64,000 bases of DNA from Mycolicibacterium chubuense NBB4 (GCF_000266905.1 NC_018027.1:744001-808000); one strand, 5' to 3'. Shown: positions 1 through 8,570, counted from the stretch's first letter. Notes: generated by a model not told the origin, from the sequence alone. Program-made: numbers and translations.

Positions 1-18
1 CTCTGGACGGGGCCCTAA

Positions 19-1617
19 TCAGTCCTGCGTGAGCCGGCCGTCGATGCGCCGCCACAGCCGATCGGGGTTGCCGTCAGCGATCGCGCTGGGCAGCAGGGAC
101 TTCGGGAGGTTCTGGTAGCACACCGGGCGCAGGTAGCGCTCGATCGCGCGTGCGCCGACCGATGTGGTGCGCGAGTCCGAGGTCGCGGGGAACGGGCCGC
201 CGTGCACCATCGCGTGGGACACCTCGACGCCGGTGGGCCAGCCGTCGAACAGGATTCGCCCCGCCTTCAGCTCGAGCAGCGGCAGCAGGCGGGCCGCGTC
301 CTCGAGGTCGGACTCGTCGGCGTGCACGGTCGCGGTCAACTGGCCCTCGATCCGCTGCGCGACGGCGCGCATCTGGTCGGCGTCGGCGCAGCGCACGATC
401 AGGCTCGAGGAGCCGAACACCTCGGCCTGCAGTTCCTCGGAGGCCAGGAACGTTGGCGCGTCTGTGGTGAACAGTGCTGCGTGGCAGGCGGTTTCGCGCT
501 CGGGCGGCAACCCGCGGGCGACCAGCTCAGCGGACTGCGACAGTGCCTCGACGCCGGTCGCGTAGTTCTGCGCGATGGTCGGGGTCAGCATCGGCGTGGC
601 GGGTGCGGCGACCAGGGCCTCAGCGGCGGCGGCGACGAACGCGTCCAGGCCGGGGCCGTCGATCGCGATCACCAGGCCGGGGTTGGTGCAGAACTGCCCG
701 GATCCCATCGTCAGCGACCCGACGAACGCCCGTCCGAGGTCGCCGCCGCGACTGTCCAGCGCGCCGTCGAGCAGGAACACCGGGTTGATCGAGCTCATCT
801 CGGCGTAGACCGGGATGGGTTCGGGTCTGGCGGCCGCCGCGGCCACCAGGGCGAGCCCGCCGGACCGGGAGCCGGTGAACCCGACGGCCTTGATCCGCGG
901 GTCGCTGACCAGCTCGGTGCCGAGGCCGGGGCCGGAGCCGAACAGCAGCGAGAACGTGCCGGCCGGCAGGCCGGACGATGCGACGGCGTCGGTGATGGCA
1001 CGGCCGACGAGCTCGGAGGTGCCCGGGTGCGCGTCGTGGCCTTTCACGACGACGGGGCAGCCGGCGGCCAGCGCCGAGGCGGTGTCACCGCCGGCGACCG
1101 AGAATGCCAGCGGGAAGTTCGACGCGCTGAACACCGCGACGGGGCCCAGCGGGACGAAGCGCTGCCGAATGTCCGGGCGCGGCAACGGGGTTCGTTCGGG
1201 CATCGCGGGATCGATGCGCGCGCCGTTCCAGCTGCCCTCGCGCAGCACCGACGCGAACAGGCGCAGCTGGCCGGTGGTCCTGCCGACCTCGCCGGTGATC
1301 CGCGCCCGTGGCAGACCGCTTTCGGCGACGGCGCGGTCGACCAACGGCTCGCTGATGGCCTCGATGTTGGCGGCGATCGCGTCGAGGAACTGTGCGCGCT
1401 GCTCGGACGTCGTCGCCCGGTAGGCCGCGAATGCGTCGGCGGCGGCCGCGCAGGCGGCGTCGGCGTGGGTGCCGTCCCCGTGCGGGTAGGCCGGGTCCAG
1501 CGTTCGGCCGGCGGCCGGGTCGAACGCGCGGATCTCGGTCCCGGTGCCGCGGACATAGGCCCCCGCGATGATCATCTGACCGGTGAGACGGGCCGTCGCG
1601 GAAATCGTCGCAGTCAT
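19..1617 (-). CDS. NAD(P)-dependent aldehyde dehydrogenase, alpha-ketoglutaric semialdehyde dehydrogenase-like
   Basis: A 532-residue aldehyde dehydrogenase that oxidises an aldehyde to its acid with NAD(P)+ in the cytosol. The general base Glu273 (AEMSS) and nucleophile Cys310 (GQFCTNPG) are both visible. The SGQFCTNPG form and the overall length fit the alpha-ketoglutaric semialdehyde / 2,5-dioxovalerate branch used in sugar-acid or hydroxyproline breakdown; the substrate is inferred, not shown. The frame is open 23 codons further upstream, but that stretch (Arg/Thr-rich) does not look like the family N-terminus, so the ATG at 1617 is preferred. It lies 89 bp downstream of an HxlR regulator on the same strand and may be co-transcribed with or controlled by it. 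Confidence 0.88.
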   Translation of the reverse strand: MTATISATARLTGQMIIAGAYVRGTGTEIRAFDPAAGRTLDPAYPHGDGTHADAACAAAADAFAAYRATTSEQRAQFLDAIAANIEAISEPLVDRAVAESGLPRARITGEVGRTTGQLRLFASVLREGSWNGARIDPAMPERTPLPRPDIRQRFVPLGPVAVFSASNFPLAFSVAGGDTASALAAGCPVVVKGHDAHPGTSELVGRAITDAVASSGLPAGTFSLLFGSGPGLGTELVSDPRIKAVGFTGSRSGGLALVAAAAARPEPIPVYAEMSSINPVFLLDGALDSRGGDLGRAFVGSLTMGSGQFCTNPGLVIAIDGPGLDAFVAAAAEALVAAPATPMLTPTIAQNYATGVEALSQSAELVARGLPPERETACHAALFTTDAPTFLASEELQAEVFGSSSLIVRCADADQMRAVAQRIEGQLTATVHADESDLEDAARLLPLLELKAGRILFDGWPTGVEVSHAMVHGGPFPATSDSRTTSVGARAIERYLRPVCYQNLPKSLLPSAIADGNPDRLWRRIDGRLTQD

Positions 1618-1706
1618 GCCGCCAACGTTAGGCCGAAATTGCATTCCGGCCGCGAAAGTGCGAGTAGAGGTCCGCGTGGAATGCAAGTTCGGCGAGAAAG
1701 GGGGGC

Positions 1707-2396
1707 TCAGCGAGTCGCCAGGCTCTTCTCGACCATCGTCACCAGCGCCGCCTGCGCGGCGGAATCTCCCGTCACTTCGACGTCGCCGCCGGCCGCGGCC
1801 TCACTGAAGGTGACCTTGCCGCCGATGACGGCGGCGATGGTCGCGGCGCCGGCGGAGACGACCACGTCGGCCGGCGTCGGGCTCGGGCCCGCAGTGACCG
1901 ACACCGTGCCGGCGGCCACACGCAGACAGGCCACGCTGTCGCCGATGTGGAACTCGTAGGTCGCGTTCAGCCCGTCGGGCAGGTCCCTGCGGACGTCGGC
2001 GGCGAGCGAGCCGAGCAGCCACTCGGCCCGGAACAGCTCCTGAGCCGCGTCGGCATCGGCCATCTGGTGGCGCGCTCCCCACATCGCCAGCGGGACCATC
2101 GCGGCGGCGAGCTCGCGCCCGGCGTCGGAGAGTTCGTAGACGACCGCGGAGCCGGGCTGGTCGAGGGCGAGCCGCCGCTGGATCACGCCGTCGGACTCCA
2201 GCTGCTTGACGCGGCTGGCCAGCAGGCTGGTCCCGATGCCGGCCAGCGCATCGGCCAGCTCGGTGTAGCGCTTCGCGCCGAACGCCAGCTCACGCACGAT
2301 CAGCAGCGTCCAGCGCTCGCCGACCACGTCGAGCGCGTGCGCGAGTCCGCAGAACTGGCCATAGGTCCGCCGCGACATGGTCTGCATCGTACCCAT
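1707..2396 (-). CDS. HxlR-family transcriptional regulator with C-terminal SCP2-like domain
   Basis: The N-terminal ~100 residues form an HxlR winged helix ([14 protein letters not shown], then RYTELADAL and a wing). The C-terminal ~100 residues resemble the SCP2 sterol-carrier fold often attached to actinobacterial HxlR proteins and could bind a hydrophobic ligand. HxlR proteins usually repress a neighbouring gene in response to small reactive molecules. The frame opens with GTG at 2411, but the GAGGAG motif lies just inside it, so ATG 2396 or 2387 is more likely. Targets may be the downstream aldehyde dehydrogenase and the divergent small ORF at 2511; an inverted repeat at 2424-2438 is a possible operator. 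Confidence 0.82.
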   Translation of the reverse strand: MGTMQTMSRRTYGQFCGLAHALDVVGERWTLLIVRELAFGAKRYTELADALAGIGTSLLASRVKQLESDGVIQRRLALDQPGSAVVYELSDAGRELAAAMVPLAMWGARHQMADADAAQELFRAEWLLGSLAADVRRDLPDGLNATYEFHIGDSVACLRVAAGTVSVTAGPSPTPADVVVSAGAATIAAVIGGKVTFSEAAAGGDVEVTGDSAAQAALVTMVEKSLATR

Positions 2397-2423
2397 CTGC
2401 TCCTCTTTCACACGTCCACTTAA

Positions 2424-2438
2424 CTAACTATTGGTTAC
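2424..2438. promoter_or_regulatory. candidate HxlR operator
   Basis: CTAAC-TATTG-GTTAC is an inverted repeat (four of five arm positions match) in an unusually AT-rich patch between the HxlR gene and the divergent ORF at 2511. HxlR-family operators are often GTAAC/GTTAC-type repeats. The assignment to this regulator is inferred from position. Confidence 0.45.
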
Positions 2439-2510
2439 TTCTAAAACTTATGTTACGTTGCGGAAAGTGAAGCGGGCAACAAGGCGCTCGCCTCGAACGA
2501 AGGAGTCGAG

Positions 2511-2720
2511 ATGGCTTCGATCGCCGGCTATTCCGGACAGGCCCGCTGGACGTGGTTCGCGTGGTTGCGACGCGTGCGCCCGACCCCGCGCGCCGTGAGC
2601 GCTCCCGAGGTCGCGGTCGTCGTGACCAGGGATGCGGTGCGCGCGAGGCGGCACTACCCGCCGCCGCGCGACCTGTTCATCGAACGATCGGCCATGGCCC
2701 GCGAGATGTACCGGCTCTGA
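2511..2720 (+). CDS. small hypothetical protein (69 aa)
   Basis: Not recognised. An ATG preceded by a good AAGGAG ribosome-binding site seven bases upstream opens a 69-codon frame encoding a basic, Arg-rich protein with aromatic residues near the N-terminus (WTWFAWLRR) and no signal peptide. It is divergent from the HxlR regulator across a short AT-rich promoter region, which supports it being a controlled gene and not chance. Coding support is otherwise limited, and frames on the opposite strand also stay open here. Confidence 0.5.
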   Translation: MASIAGYSGQARWTWFAWLRRVRPTPRAVSAPEVAVVVTRDAVRARRHYPPPRDLFIERSAMAREMYRL

Positions 2721-2951
2721 CTCGCGGCCCGCCTCGAAATCCACCCCGTCCGCGCTGTCCGACAGCGGCCATGGGTCGCCGCATCGTGGTAAGAATGCAG
2801 CACCCAGGCACGACGCGCTCTCGTGGTTTGCCCCGGACGTGGAGAATCGGCAACTGGTCGTGAGCCGACTGACATGCGTCCGGGCGGCCCCGGCAAACAT
2901 GATGTAGCTTTTTCACGACACACCGATTGGCCGCAGCCGAGGAGATCACCG

Positions 2952-4712
2952 GTGGATGCGACACCATTCGGGCATTACCGTCTCCAGAAGCTGATCGGTC
3001 GGGGCGGGATGGGCGAGGTCTATCAGGCCTACGACACCAAGACCGACCGGGTCGTCGCGCTCAAGGTGCTGCCACACCACATGGCCACCGACGGGACGTT
3101 CCAGCAGCGGTTCCGGCGCGAGTCGCAGGCGGCCGCGGGGCTCAACGATCCGCACGTCGTGCCGATCCACGGATTCGGCGAGATCGACGGCCGCCTCTAT
3201 CTCGACATGCGGCTGATCGAGGGCCGCAATCTCGGCACGATGCTGCAGGAGTCCGACAGGCCCCTGGGCGCGCCTTTCGCCGTCACCGTCGTCGAGCAGG
3301 TCGCGCACGCGCTGGACGCCGCGCACCGGACCGGCCTGATCCACCGGGACATCAAACCGTCGAACATCCTCATCACCGGCCGCGACTTCGTCTACCTGAT
3401 CGACTTCGGCCTGGCCCGGACCGCGGGGGAGAAGGGCCTGACGACCGCAGGCAGCACCCTGGGCACGCTGGCCTACATGGCGCCTGAGCGGTTCGAGGGC
3501 GGCGAGGTCGACTTCCGCTCCGACATCTATGCGCTGACCTGCGTGCTCTATGAGTGCCTCACGGGCTCTCGGCCCTATCCGGCCGAGAGCCTCGAACAGC
3601 AGATCGCCGGGCACATGGTCAACCCGGTGCCGCGCCCGTCGGACACCGATCCGCGGTTGGCCGCGTTCGACGAGGTGATCGCCAAGGGCATGGCCAAGAA
3701 GCCGGACCAGCGATACCAGTCGGCCGGTGAGCTCGCCGCGGCGGCCCGGCGTGCCCTCACCGCGCCGGTTCGCCGGGCCGGCAGCGGCTCCCGCCACTCC
3801 GCGCGCACCCAGCGCACGATTCCGACGAAGACGCTCGCCGCGGCCGCCGCCGTCGTCGTGCTCGCCGCCGCCGCGCTCGGGCTGTGGCGGTGGGCGCCGT
3901 GGCAGGGCGACGACGCCGGCCGCAGGCCCCTGCCGGCCGGTGCCGTCGAGTCGATCGCGGCGACGGTGCCCGCCGACATCCGGCAGACGGGCCGGCTGGT
4001 CATCGGCGTCAACGTGCCGTATGCGCCGATGGAGTTCAAGAACGCCGACGGTCAGCTCGTCGGCTTCGACGTCGAACTGATGAACGCCGTGTCCCGGGTG
4101 CTCGGGCTGGTACCCGACTACCGGGACACCCCGTTCGACGCCATCATCCCGGCTGTCGCCGGCGGGTCGTTCAACGTCGGGATGTCGTCGGTGACCGACA
4201 CCAAGGAGCGCGAGGCGCTCGTCGACTTCGTCACCTACCTCGAGGCGGGCACCCAATGGGCGCGGCGGCCGGGCACGGCCCTCGGCCCGTCGTCGGCGTG
4301 CGGGCTGAAAGTCGGTGTCTCCGAAGGGACCTTGCAGGCCACAGAGGAGCTGCCCGCCAAGAGTGATCAGTGCACGGCCGCGGGGATGCCGCCGATCGAC
4401 ATGGTCGTGTTCAAGAGTCAGGACGAGGTGACCGCCGCGCTGGTCAACGGTGAGCTCGACGCGATGTCGGCCGACTCTCCGGTCACCGGTTTCGCGATCA
4501 AACTCAGCCGCGGGGACCTGGTCCCGGCCGGTGAGGTGTTCGACTCCGCACCGTACGGCTGGCCGGTGCACAAGGGTTCGGGTCTGGCCGACTCGCTGCG
4601 CCAGGCGCTGGAGCACCTGATGGAGACGGGTGAGTACCGGGCGATCGCGACGATGTGGGGCGTGGAGCGCGGCATGATCGACGCACCTGCGCTCAACGGC
4701 GCCACCCGGTGA
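2952..4712 (+). CDS. Receptor Ser/Thr protein kinase with extracellular solute-binding (SBP_bac_3) domain
   Basis: A 586-residue transmembrane kinase. The cytosolic kinase domain (about 10-270) has the glycine loop GRGGMG (16-21), HRDIKPSN (His131, Asp133), DFG (Asp151) and MAPE. An Ala/Val-rich membrane segment lies near 293-315, and the outer part (about 347-570) is a family 3 periplasmic solute-binding domain (LVIGVNVPYAPMEF, then GQLVGFDVELMNAV), the fold that binds polar amino acids. The likely role is sensing an external amino acid-like ligand and signalling by phosphorylation; the ligand is inferred. GTG 2952 is chosen because GAGGAG lies seven bases upstream; the frame opens earlier at 2823 without such a site. 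The kinase domain is closely related to that of the kinase at 27228. Confidence 0.9.
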   Translation: MDATPFGHYRLQKLIGRGGMGEVYQAYDTKTDRVVALKVLPHHMATDGTFQQRFRRESQAAAGLNDPHVVPIHGFGEIDGRLYLDMRLIEGRNLGTMLQESDRPLGAPFAVTVVEQVAHALDAAHRTGLIHRDIKPSNILITGRDFVYLIDFGLARTAGEKGLTTAGSTLGTLAYMAPERFEGGEVDFRSDIYALTCVLYECLTGSRPYPAESLEQQIAGHMVNPVPRPSDTDPRLAAFDEVIAKGMAKKPDQRYQSAGELAAAARRALTAPVRRAGSGSRHSARTQRTIPTKTLAAAAAVVVLAAAALGLWRWAPWQGDDAGRRPLPAGAVESIAATVPADIRQTGRLVIGVNVPYAPMEFKNADGQLVGFDVELMNAVSRVLGLVPDYRDTPFDAIIPAVAGGSFNVGMSSVTDTKEREALVDFVTYLEAGTQWARRPGTALGPSSACGLKVGVSEGTLQATEELPAKSDQCTAAGMPPIDMVVFKSQDEVTAALVNGELDAMSADSPVTGFAIKLSRGDLVPAGEVFDSAPYGWPVHKGSGLADSLRQALEHLMETGEYRAIATMWGVERGMIDAPALNGATR

Positions 4713-4776
4713 GATCCCCTCGCTGAACGTCCGGTGGCCGTACCCGTTCGCGGCCGCGATATGTCCGCGAGTTTCC

Positions 4777-4801
4777 GTGTAATCACCGCCCGGTCGGGTA
4801 T
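4777..4801 (+). promoter_or_regulatory. candidate SigF-type promoter
   Basis: GTGT (4777-4780), a 15-base spacer, then GGGTAT (4796-4801). This resembles the mycobacterial SigF consensus GTTT-N15-17-GGGTAT, with an exact -10. A GTTT at 4771 would give a 21-base spacer. It lies about 36 bp upstream of the CsbD-like gene, a plausible stress gene. Confidence 0.55.
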
Positions 4802-4837
4802 GACGGCGACGCGATGCCGTTACCGAAGGAGGCGAAC

Positions 4838-5386
4838 GTGACGCAGGACGACAAGGCTGCGGAAACCCGCAAGAGCTTCGCGGAGTCGGTGAAGGGCAAG
4901 GCCAAGGAGGTGGCGGGCGCGGTCACCGGCAACGACTCCCTGACCGCCGAGGGACAGCTCGAGCAGAAGGAGGCCAAGGAACGCCGCCGCGCCAGCGCGA
5001 CCGAGGCCGAGGCCGACGCCCAGGCTGCCGAGGCGCAGACCCGCGCCCACGAGGCCGAACTCGAGGGCGCACAGGAACGGGTTGCGGCGCGATCCCGCAC
5101 CGCGGAGGAAGAGACCAGGGTCCGCGCCGAGCAGGAGGCCCAGAAGCGGACGGCCGAAGAGGCGGCCCGCCGGGACACGGCTCGCGCGCAGTCGCAGTTC
5201 GAGGCCGAGGTGCAGCAGGAGGCGGAGCGCGCCAAGGCGCAGGAGCGCAGCGAGGTCGCGTCGGCCGCCAAGGACTACGTCCAGGCCAGAGACAACTATC
5301 AGGAGTCCGTCGACGAGGCGGTCAGCACGGAGGCCCAGGCCGCCCGCCTCAGACAGCGCGCCGAGAACCTCGACGAGACGAACTGA
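4838..5386 (+). CDS. CsbD-like N-terminus fused to long Ala/Glu coiled coil
   Basis: A 182-residue soluble protein. Residues about 10-50 (SVKGKAKEVAGAVTG, then LTAEGQLEQKEA) match the CsbD stress-protein pattern. Residues about 55-170 are almost entirely Ala, Glu, Arg and Gln, with heptad-like spacing predicting one long coiled coil. CsbD proteins are general-stress products of unknown mechanism; here the short domain has a helical tail several times its length. GTG 4838 is preferred because AAGGAGG ends a few bases before it; the ATG at 4814 has no such site. It heads an apparent operon with the genes at 5412 and 6086 behind a SigF-like promoter. Its role may be structural or as a scaffold, by inference only. 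Confidence 0.8.
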   Translation: MTQDDKAAETRKSFAESVKGKAKEVAGAVTGNDSLTAEGQLEQKEAKERRRASATEAEADAQAAEAQTRAHEAELEGAQERVAARSRTAEEETRVRAEQEAQKRTAEEAARRDTARAQSQFEAEVQQEAERAKAQERSEVASAAKDYVQARDNYQESVDEAVSTEAQAARLRQRAENLDETN

Positions 5387-5411
5387 TCGACTTGTGAAAG
5401 AGGAGTTGACG

Positions 5412-6089
5412 ATGAAGATCACGACGTTGCCGTGGGCGGTCCTGCGGTTGCAGTACCGGGTCGCCCGGGTCCCACTGCAGCTCTTCGAGTGGCAGGTCAT
5501 CAGCCGCTTGAACGAGGAGTCCCCGGCCCGCTTGTTCTACGAGCGCGCCGTCGGCGCCGTCGACGCGGCAGCGGGAAGCGTCCTGGCCGATTCCGAGCTG
5601 GAAAGCCGCGGGACCGCGCGCATCGAACGTGCCGAGGCGCTCGGTGAGGCAGTGCGCCTCGACGAGGTGGCCGCCCGCAGGATGTCCCAGGCCGACGCGG
5701 AGTTGCGCCGCAGCCGCGACGCCGCCGCCGAGGCGCCGACGGAGGCGCGGGCGAAGGCGCGGGACCGGGTGCAGAGTGCGCAGGAAAACGCCGACCAGCG
5801 CAAGCAGCAGGCGGTGCAGACCGCGACGCAGCGCACCGCGTCCGTCAAGCAGGGGGTCGACGAGGCAGCTGAGCAGCGGGTGGCCGCGGCGGAGAAGGCC
5901 GAGCGCACTACCGAGGAGCGCAGCCGCGCCGCCGAGCAGTCGGTGAAGGCGGCCGCGAAGGCCGAACTCGACGACGCCGCGGACAAGCGCAGCGCGGCGA
6001 CGGGGGCGCGGGCCCATGCGGACCGGCTCGAGGAGCTCAGCGACACCGAGAGCGAGAAACGGCAGGCCGCCAAAGCGAGTGAATCGTGA
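5412..6089 (+). CDS. coiled-coil protein, second gene of the CsbD-like operon
   Basis: A 225-residue protein of no family I can name with confidence. The N-terminal 45 residues are mixed and partly aromatic (LPWAVLRLQYRVARVPLQLF, an amphipathic or membrane-contacting helix). The rest, about 60-215, is Ala/Glu/Arg/Gln-rich coiled coil much like its upstream neighbour. ATG 5412 has GAGGAG six bases upstream. The gene begins 25 bp after the CsbD-like stop and its own stop overlaps the next start (GTGA), so the three genes are probably co-translated. The two coiled coils could pair with each other, with this one at the membrane; this is inference from composition and linkage. Confidence 0.75.
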   Translation: MKITTLPWAVLRLQYRVARVPLQLFEWQVISRLNEESPARLFYERAVGAVDAAAGSVLADSELESRGTARIERAEALGEAVRLDEVAARRMSQADAELRRSRDAAAEAPTEARAKARDRVQSAQENADQRKQQAVQTATQRTASVKQGVDEAAEQRVAAAEKAERTTEERSRAAEQSVKAAAKAELDDAADKRSAATGARAHADRLEELSDTESEKRQAAKASES

Positions 6090-6334
6090 CGGCCCTGCCC
6101 CCGGATCCGGATCCCGTGGACACCCCCAGCGAGGAGCGCGCTGGGGGTGTCCCCCCGGGAGAGACGCCGCCCGACTCCGCGCAGACGCAGGCGACCTCCA
6201 ACCCGGATCCGACCGCAGGTCGTAACCTGAATCCGCGAAATGCGCTCGGCGTCACCGCACTTGCCGTATTCATCGCGCTGTTCGCGGTTGTGGCGATCGT
6301 GCTGGTCCTTCAGCTCACGGGCGCGTTCAGCTGA
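6086..6334 (+). CDS. DUF6480-like small membrane protein
   Basis: An 82-residue protein with a proline- and acid-rich cytosolic N-terminus containing the GGVPPGETPP signature that I associate with DUF6480, followed by one hydrophobic segment near 54-77 and almost no tail. The start is GTG 6086, overlapping the previous stop by four bases. Small single-span proteins of this kind in stress operons are uncharacterised. The first third of the coding region contains a perfect 13-bp inverted repeat (6118-6152), unusual inside a gene, but the reading frame passes through it and keeps the family signature. Confidence 0.75.
   Translation: MTALPPDPDPVDTPSEERAGGVPPGETPPDSAQTQATSNPDPTAGRNLNPRNALGVTALAVFIALFAVVAIVLVLQLTGAFS
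6118..6152. repeat. perfect 13-bp inverted repeat inside the DUF6480-like gene
   Basis: The left arm GGACACCCCCAGC (6118-6130) and right arm GCTGGGGGTGTCC (6140-6152) are exact reverse complements around a nine-base loop. The hairpin would be very stable in RNA. It codes for TPSEERAGGVP, partly the conserved signature. It may be a small dispersed palindrome inserted into or shared with the gene, or an mRNA-level control element. Confidence 0.85.
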
Positions 6335-6341
6335 GGGCCGG

Positions 6342-6887
6342 TCACACCACACCCAGCGCGCCGGCCAGACCCGCCGCCGCGACGACGACGAGCGGGTTCA
6401 GGCTCGTGCGCAGAAACACGATGGTGCACAACGCCGTCAGCAGGTAGCCGCGCCAGTTGTGATCGGCTGCCCGGGTCATCACCACGGAGGTGGCCAGAAT
6501 GAGGCCGACCGTCAGTGGAGCGAAGCCCTTTTCGACCGCAGCCCGCAACCGGGACTTCTGCGCCCGCTGCCAGAACAACGTCACCACGTACACCAGGGAA
6601 GCGGCCGGCATCACCATCGCCACGGTCGCGAGGACACCCCCGAGAATCGCCCCGGGCACGCCGGCCGCCGACAGCCCGGCACCGTAACCGATCAGGGCGA
6701 CGATCAGGATGCTCGGGCCGGGTGCCGTCTGCGAGATCGCGAACAGATCGGCGAATTGCGCGTCGGTGAGCCAATGTTCGCGGCGGACCACGTTCATGTG
6801 CATTTCGGGCAGCACGGTGTTCCCGCCGCCGATGGACAGTAGCGACAGCCCGGCGAACAGGCCGATCACGTGCAGATAGGTGGTCAC
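6342..6887 (-). CDS. ChrA-family transporter, second half-length subunit
   Basis: A 181-residue membrane protein of the chromate ion transporter (CHR) family, short-chain type. Six or so hydrophobic segments and the motifs LSIGGGNTVLPEM and AISQTAPGPSILIVALIGY match one CHR domain. Short-chain ChrA proteins work as pairs encoded by adjacent genes, each supplying one half of the carrier. GTG 6887 overlaps the upstream ChrA stop by four bases. The frame is open much further upstream, but that part overlaps the first ChrA gene in another frame and is not coding. The substrate may be chromate or another anion; sulfate competition is known for the family. Confidence 0.85.
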   Translation of the reverse strand: MTTYLHVIGLFAGLSLLSIGGGNTVLPEMHMNVVRREHWLTDAQFADLFAISQTAPGPSILIVALIGYGAGLSAAGVPGAILGGVLATVAMVMPAASLVYVVTLFWQRAQKSRLRAAVEKGFAPLTVGLILATSVVMTRAADHNWRGYLLTALCTIVFLRTSLNPLVVVAAAGLAGALGVV

Positions 6888-7459
6888 GCCCGGCTCCGGC
6901 GCGGCCACGCCCACATCAGGCTGAGCGGCGCCACGATCGCCAAGGTGAGCAGCAGCGGCCACCGCAGCAGCCCGTTGAGCACGAAACTCGTCACACACAG
7001 CGCGACGGGCACCATCCCGGTCAGACACTTGCGTCCGGTCTGGATCACCATCGTCAGCGTCAGGGCGACAGCCGCGGCCGAGGCCCCGTGCAGCACACCC
7101 TTCACCGCGGGCACCTCCTTGAACCGGAAGTAGACGAAGGCCAGCCCGAGTACGAAAACCAAAGGGAGCAGGCACAATCCGAGCAGCGCCGACAGCGCGC
7201 CGGGGATCCCCCGCATCTTGGTGCCGACGTACACGGCGAGGTTCACCTGGTTGGCGCCCGGCAGGATGCGGCACATCGTCAACGCGCTGAGGAACTCCTC
7301 CTCGCTGAGCCACCGCTTCTGCACCACGAGCACGACCCGCGACCACGCCGACAGTCCACCCCCGAAAGAGGCGAGCGCGATGTGGTTGAACGTGGTGGCC
7401 ACCTCGAGCAGACCGACGGGACCGGATTCGGTCGCGCCGTCACTCACGGACGCCCTCAC
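6884..7459 (-). CDS. ChrA-family transporter, first half-length subunit
   Basis: A 191-residue partner of the ChrA half encoded just downstream. The N-terminal motif FGGGLSAWSRV, followed by LTMCRILPGANQVNLAVYVG, is the CHR-domain signature (GG near the start, PG in the second helix), and several hydrophobic segments follow. It starts at GTG 7459, which overlaps the phospholipase D stop (GTGA), and ends overlapping the second ChrA start, so all three genes are translationally coupled. A pair of half-size ChrA genes is a normal family arrangement, so this is not a frameshifted long-chain gene. The link between anion transport and a phospholipase is unexplained. Confidence 0.85.
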   Translation of the reverse strand: MRASVSDGATESGPVGLLEVATTFNHIALASFGGGLSAWSRVVLVVQKRWLSEEEFLSALTMCRILPGANQVNLAVYVGTKMRGIPGALSALLGLCLLPLVFVLGLAFVYFRFKEVPAVKGVLHGASAAAVALTLTMVIQTGRKCLTGMVPVALCVTSFVLNGLLRWPLLLTLAIVAPLSLMWAWPRRSRA

Positions 7460-8448
7460 TCATGGAGAAGGTCGGCGTCATAAGGGAAGTCGTCTTCGAC
7501 ATGATCGTGGTGCTGCAGCGGATCGGGCGGATGGTAGTGGTGCGACAGCGCCCAATCCTGGTCGAAGACAGCGCGCAGGCGGCCCAGCGCCGCCGGGTCC
7601 CGCGTGATGATGCCGAGTTCGCGCCGCACGTCGAACGCGCTGCGGTCGATGTTCATCGACCCGAGCAGCGCCGTCGCATCATCGGCGATGAGCAGCTTCG
7701 CGTGCAGCCGGAGGTTCTTCTGCTTGTGCACCTTCACGCCGAACCTGCGCAGCGTGCGCAGCGAGGAGAACGTGTCCAGGATGTCCCACTCGCTGATCCC
7801 GTGCCTGCCGCCGCACAGCACCCGCACCGTCACGCCGCGGTCGGCGGCCGCCGCGGCGATGCGGTCGAGGATCACCGCGTCGACGTACTTCGGGTGCTGG
7901 ATGTCGAGACGATGCTGAACCGAATCGATGAAGTCCGCCATGTGTTCCCGGGAGTTCGCGTTGCTCCACAGCAGTCCGTGATGTCGCACCGGCCGCCACT
8001 GGCGGTGTGCCCAGTCGGCTTCGAAGACCTCGGCGATCTCGGCCACGTGCTCGGGGCTCGTCGTGACGATGCCGTAGTCGCGCGTCAACCCGAAATACTT
8101 CGGGCACAGGTTGTAGGTCGCCACCATGGCCGCGCTGCGATCGACCACGATCGACTTCTCGTGCGTGACATGGAAGTCCGGACTGGTCCACTGGACCGCC
8201 ACGCCGGCGGCGCGGAGGCGCTCGAACGTCTCGTCGTTGGCGCGGTCACCGCCGGAGCGTTGGGGGTTGAGCATGACTCGGACGTCGACCCCGGCGTCGT
8301 GACGTGCCAGCACCGCCGCGATGATTGTGTCCTCGGTGAAGCTGAACTGCTTGATCAGCAGGGAGTTTTCGGCCGATTCGATGAACCCGACGACGGGCGC
8401 TAGGCCGTCGTCGGGCTCAACGATCACGGTGGTACCAGCAGGGAGCAT
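7456..8448 (-). CDS. Phospholipase D-family protein with two HKD motifs
   Basis: A 330-residue PLD-superfamily enzyme. Both catalytic motifs are intact: His96-x-Lys98-x4-Asp103 (HEKSIVVD) and His249-x-Lys251-x4-Asp256 (HAKLLIAD), the second followed by GSMNIDR. Such proteins act as phosphodiesterases or phosphatidyl transferases, including cardiolipin synthases; the present one lacks an N-terminal membrane anchor, so a soluble phospholipase or nuclease is equally possible. The C-terminus is His/Asp-rich. A TAATAT -10 element sits 9 bases upstream of ATG 8448, giving an almost leaderless transcript. It is the first gene of a coupled operon with two ChrA halves. Confidence 0.85.
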   Translation of the reverse strand: MLPAGTTVIVEPDDGLAPVVGFIESAENSLLIKQFSFTEDTIIAAVLARHDAGVDVRVMLNPQRSGGDRANDETFERLRAAGVAVQWTSPDFHVTHEKSIVVDRSAAMVATYNLCPKYFGLTRDYGIVTTSPEHVAEIAEVFEADWAHRQWRPVRHHGLLWSNANSREHMADFIDSVQHRLDIQHPKYVDAVILDRIAAAAADRGVTVRVLCGGRHGISEWDILDTFSSLRTLRRFGVKVHKQKNLRLHAKLLIADDATALLGSMNIDRSAFDVRRELGIITRDPAALGRLRAVFDQDWALSHHYHPPDPLQHHDHVEDDFPYDADLLHE

Positions 8449-8457
8449 GGGAGTCGG

Positions 8458-8463
8458 ATATTA
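8458..8463 (-). promoter_or_regulatory. candidate -10 element of the PLD-ChrA operon
   Basis: TAATAT on the minus strand ends nine bases before ATG 8448, in otherwise GC-rich sequence. It predicts transcription starting within a few bases of the start codon. No convincing -35 hexamer was found. Confidence 0.5.
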
Positions 8464-8570
8464 GCACCGCGTCGTCGCCGGAAGCCCGGAACGACGAAGT
8501 GTTCGCCAGCCGCCGATGGCGTCGCCCCGGGTGACGCTCGGGTCGGCGGGATGCTCGTCGGCCGGCCCGA

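Noticed and set aside
202..1959. 585-codon open frame antisense to the aldehyde dehydrogenase
   Set aside because: GC-rich shadow frame; the opposite strand has intact catalytic motifs and this one has none.
2448..2900. 150-codon minus-strand frame over the small ORF at 2511
   Set aside because: No ribosome site, and it runs through the divergent promoter region.
6342..7459. Possible frameshift in a single long ChrA gene
   Set aside because: Each half is a complete short-chain CHR protein with its own start in a four-base overlap, a known family arrangement.
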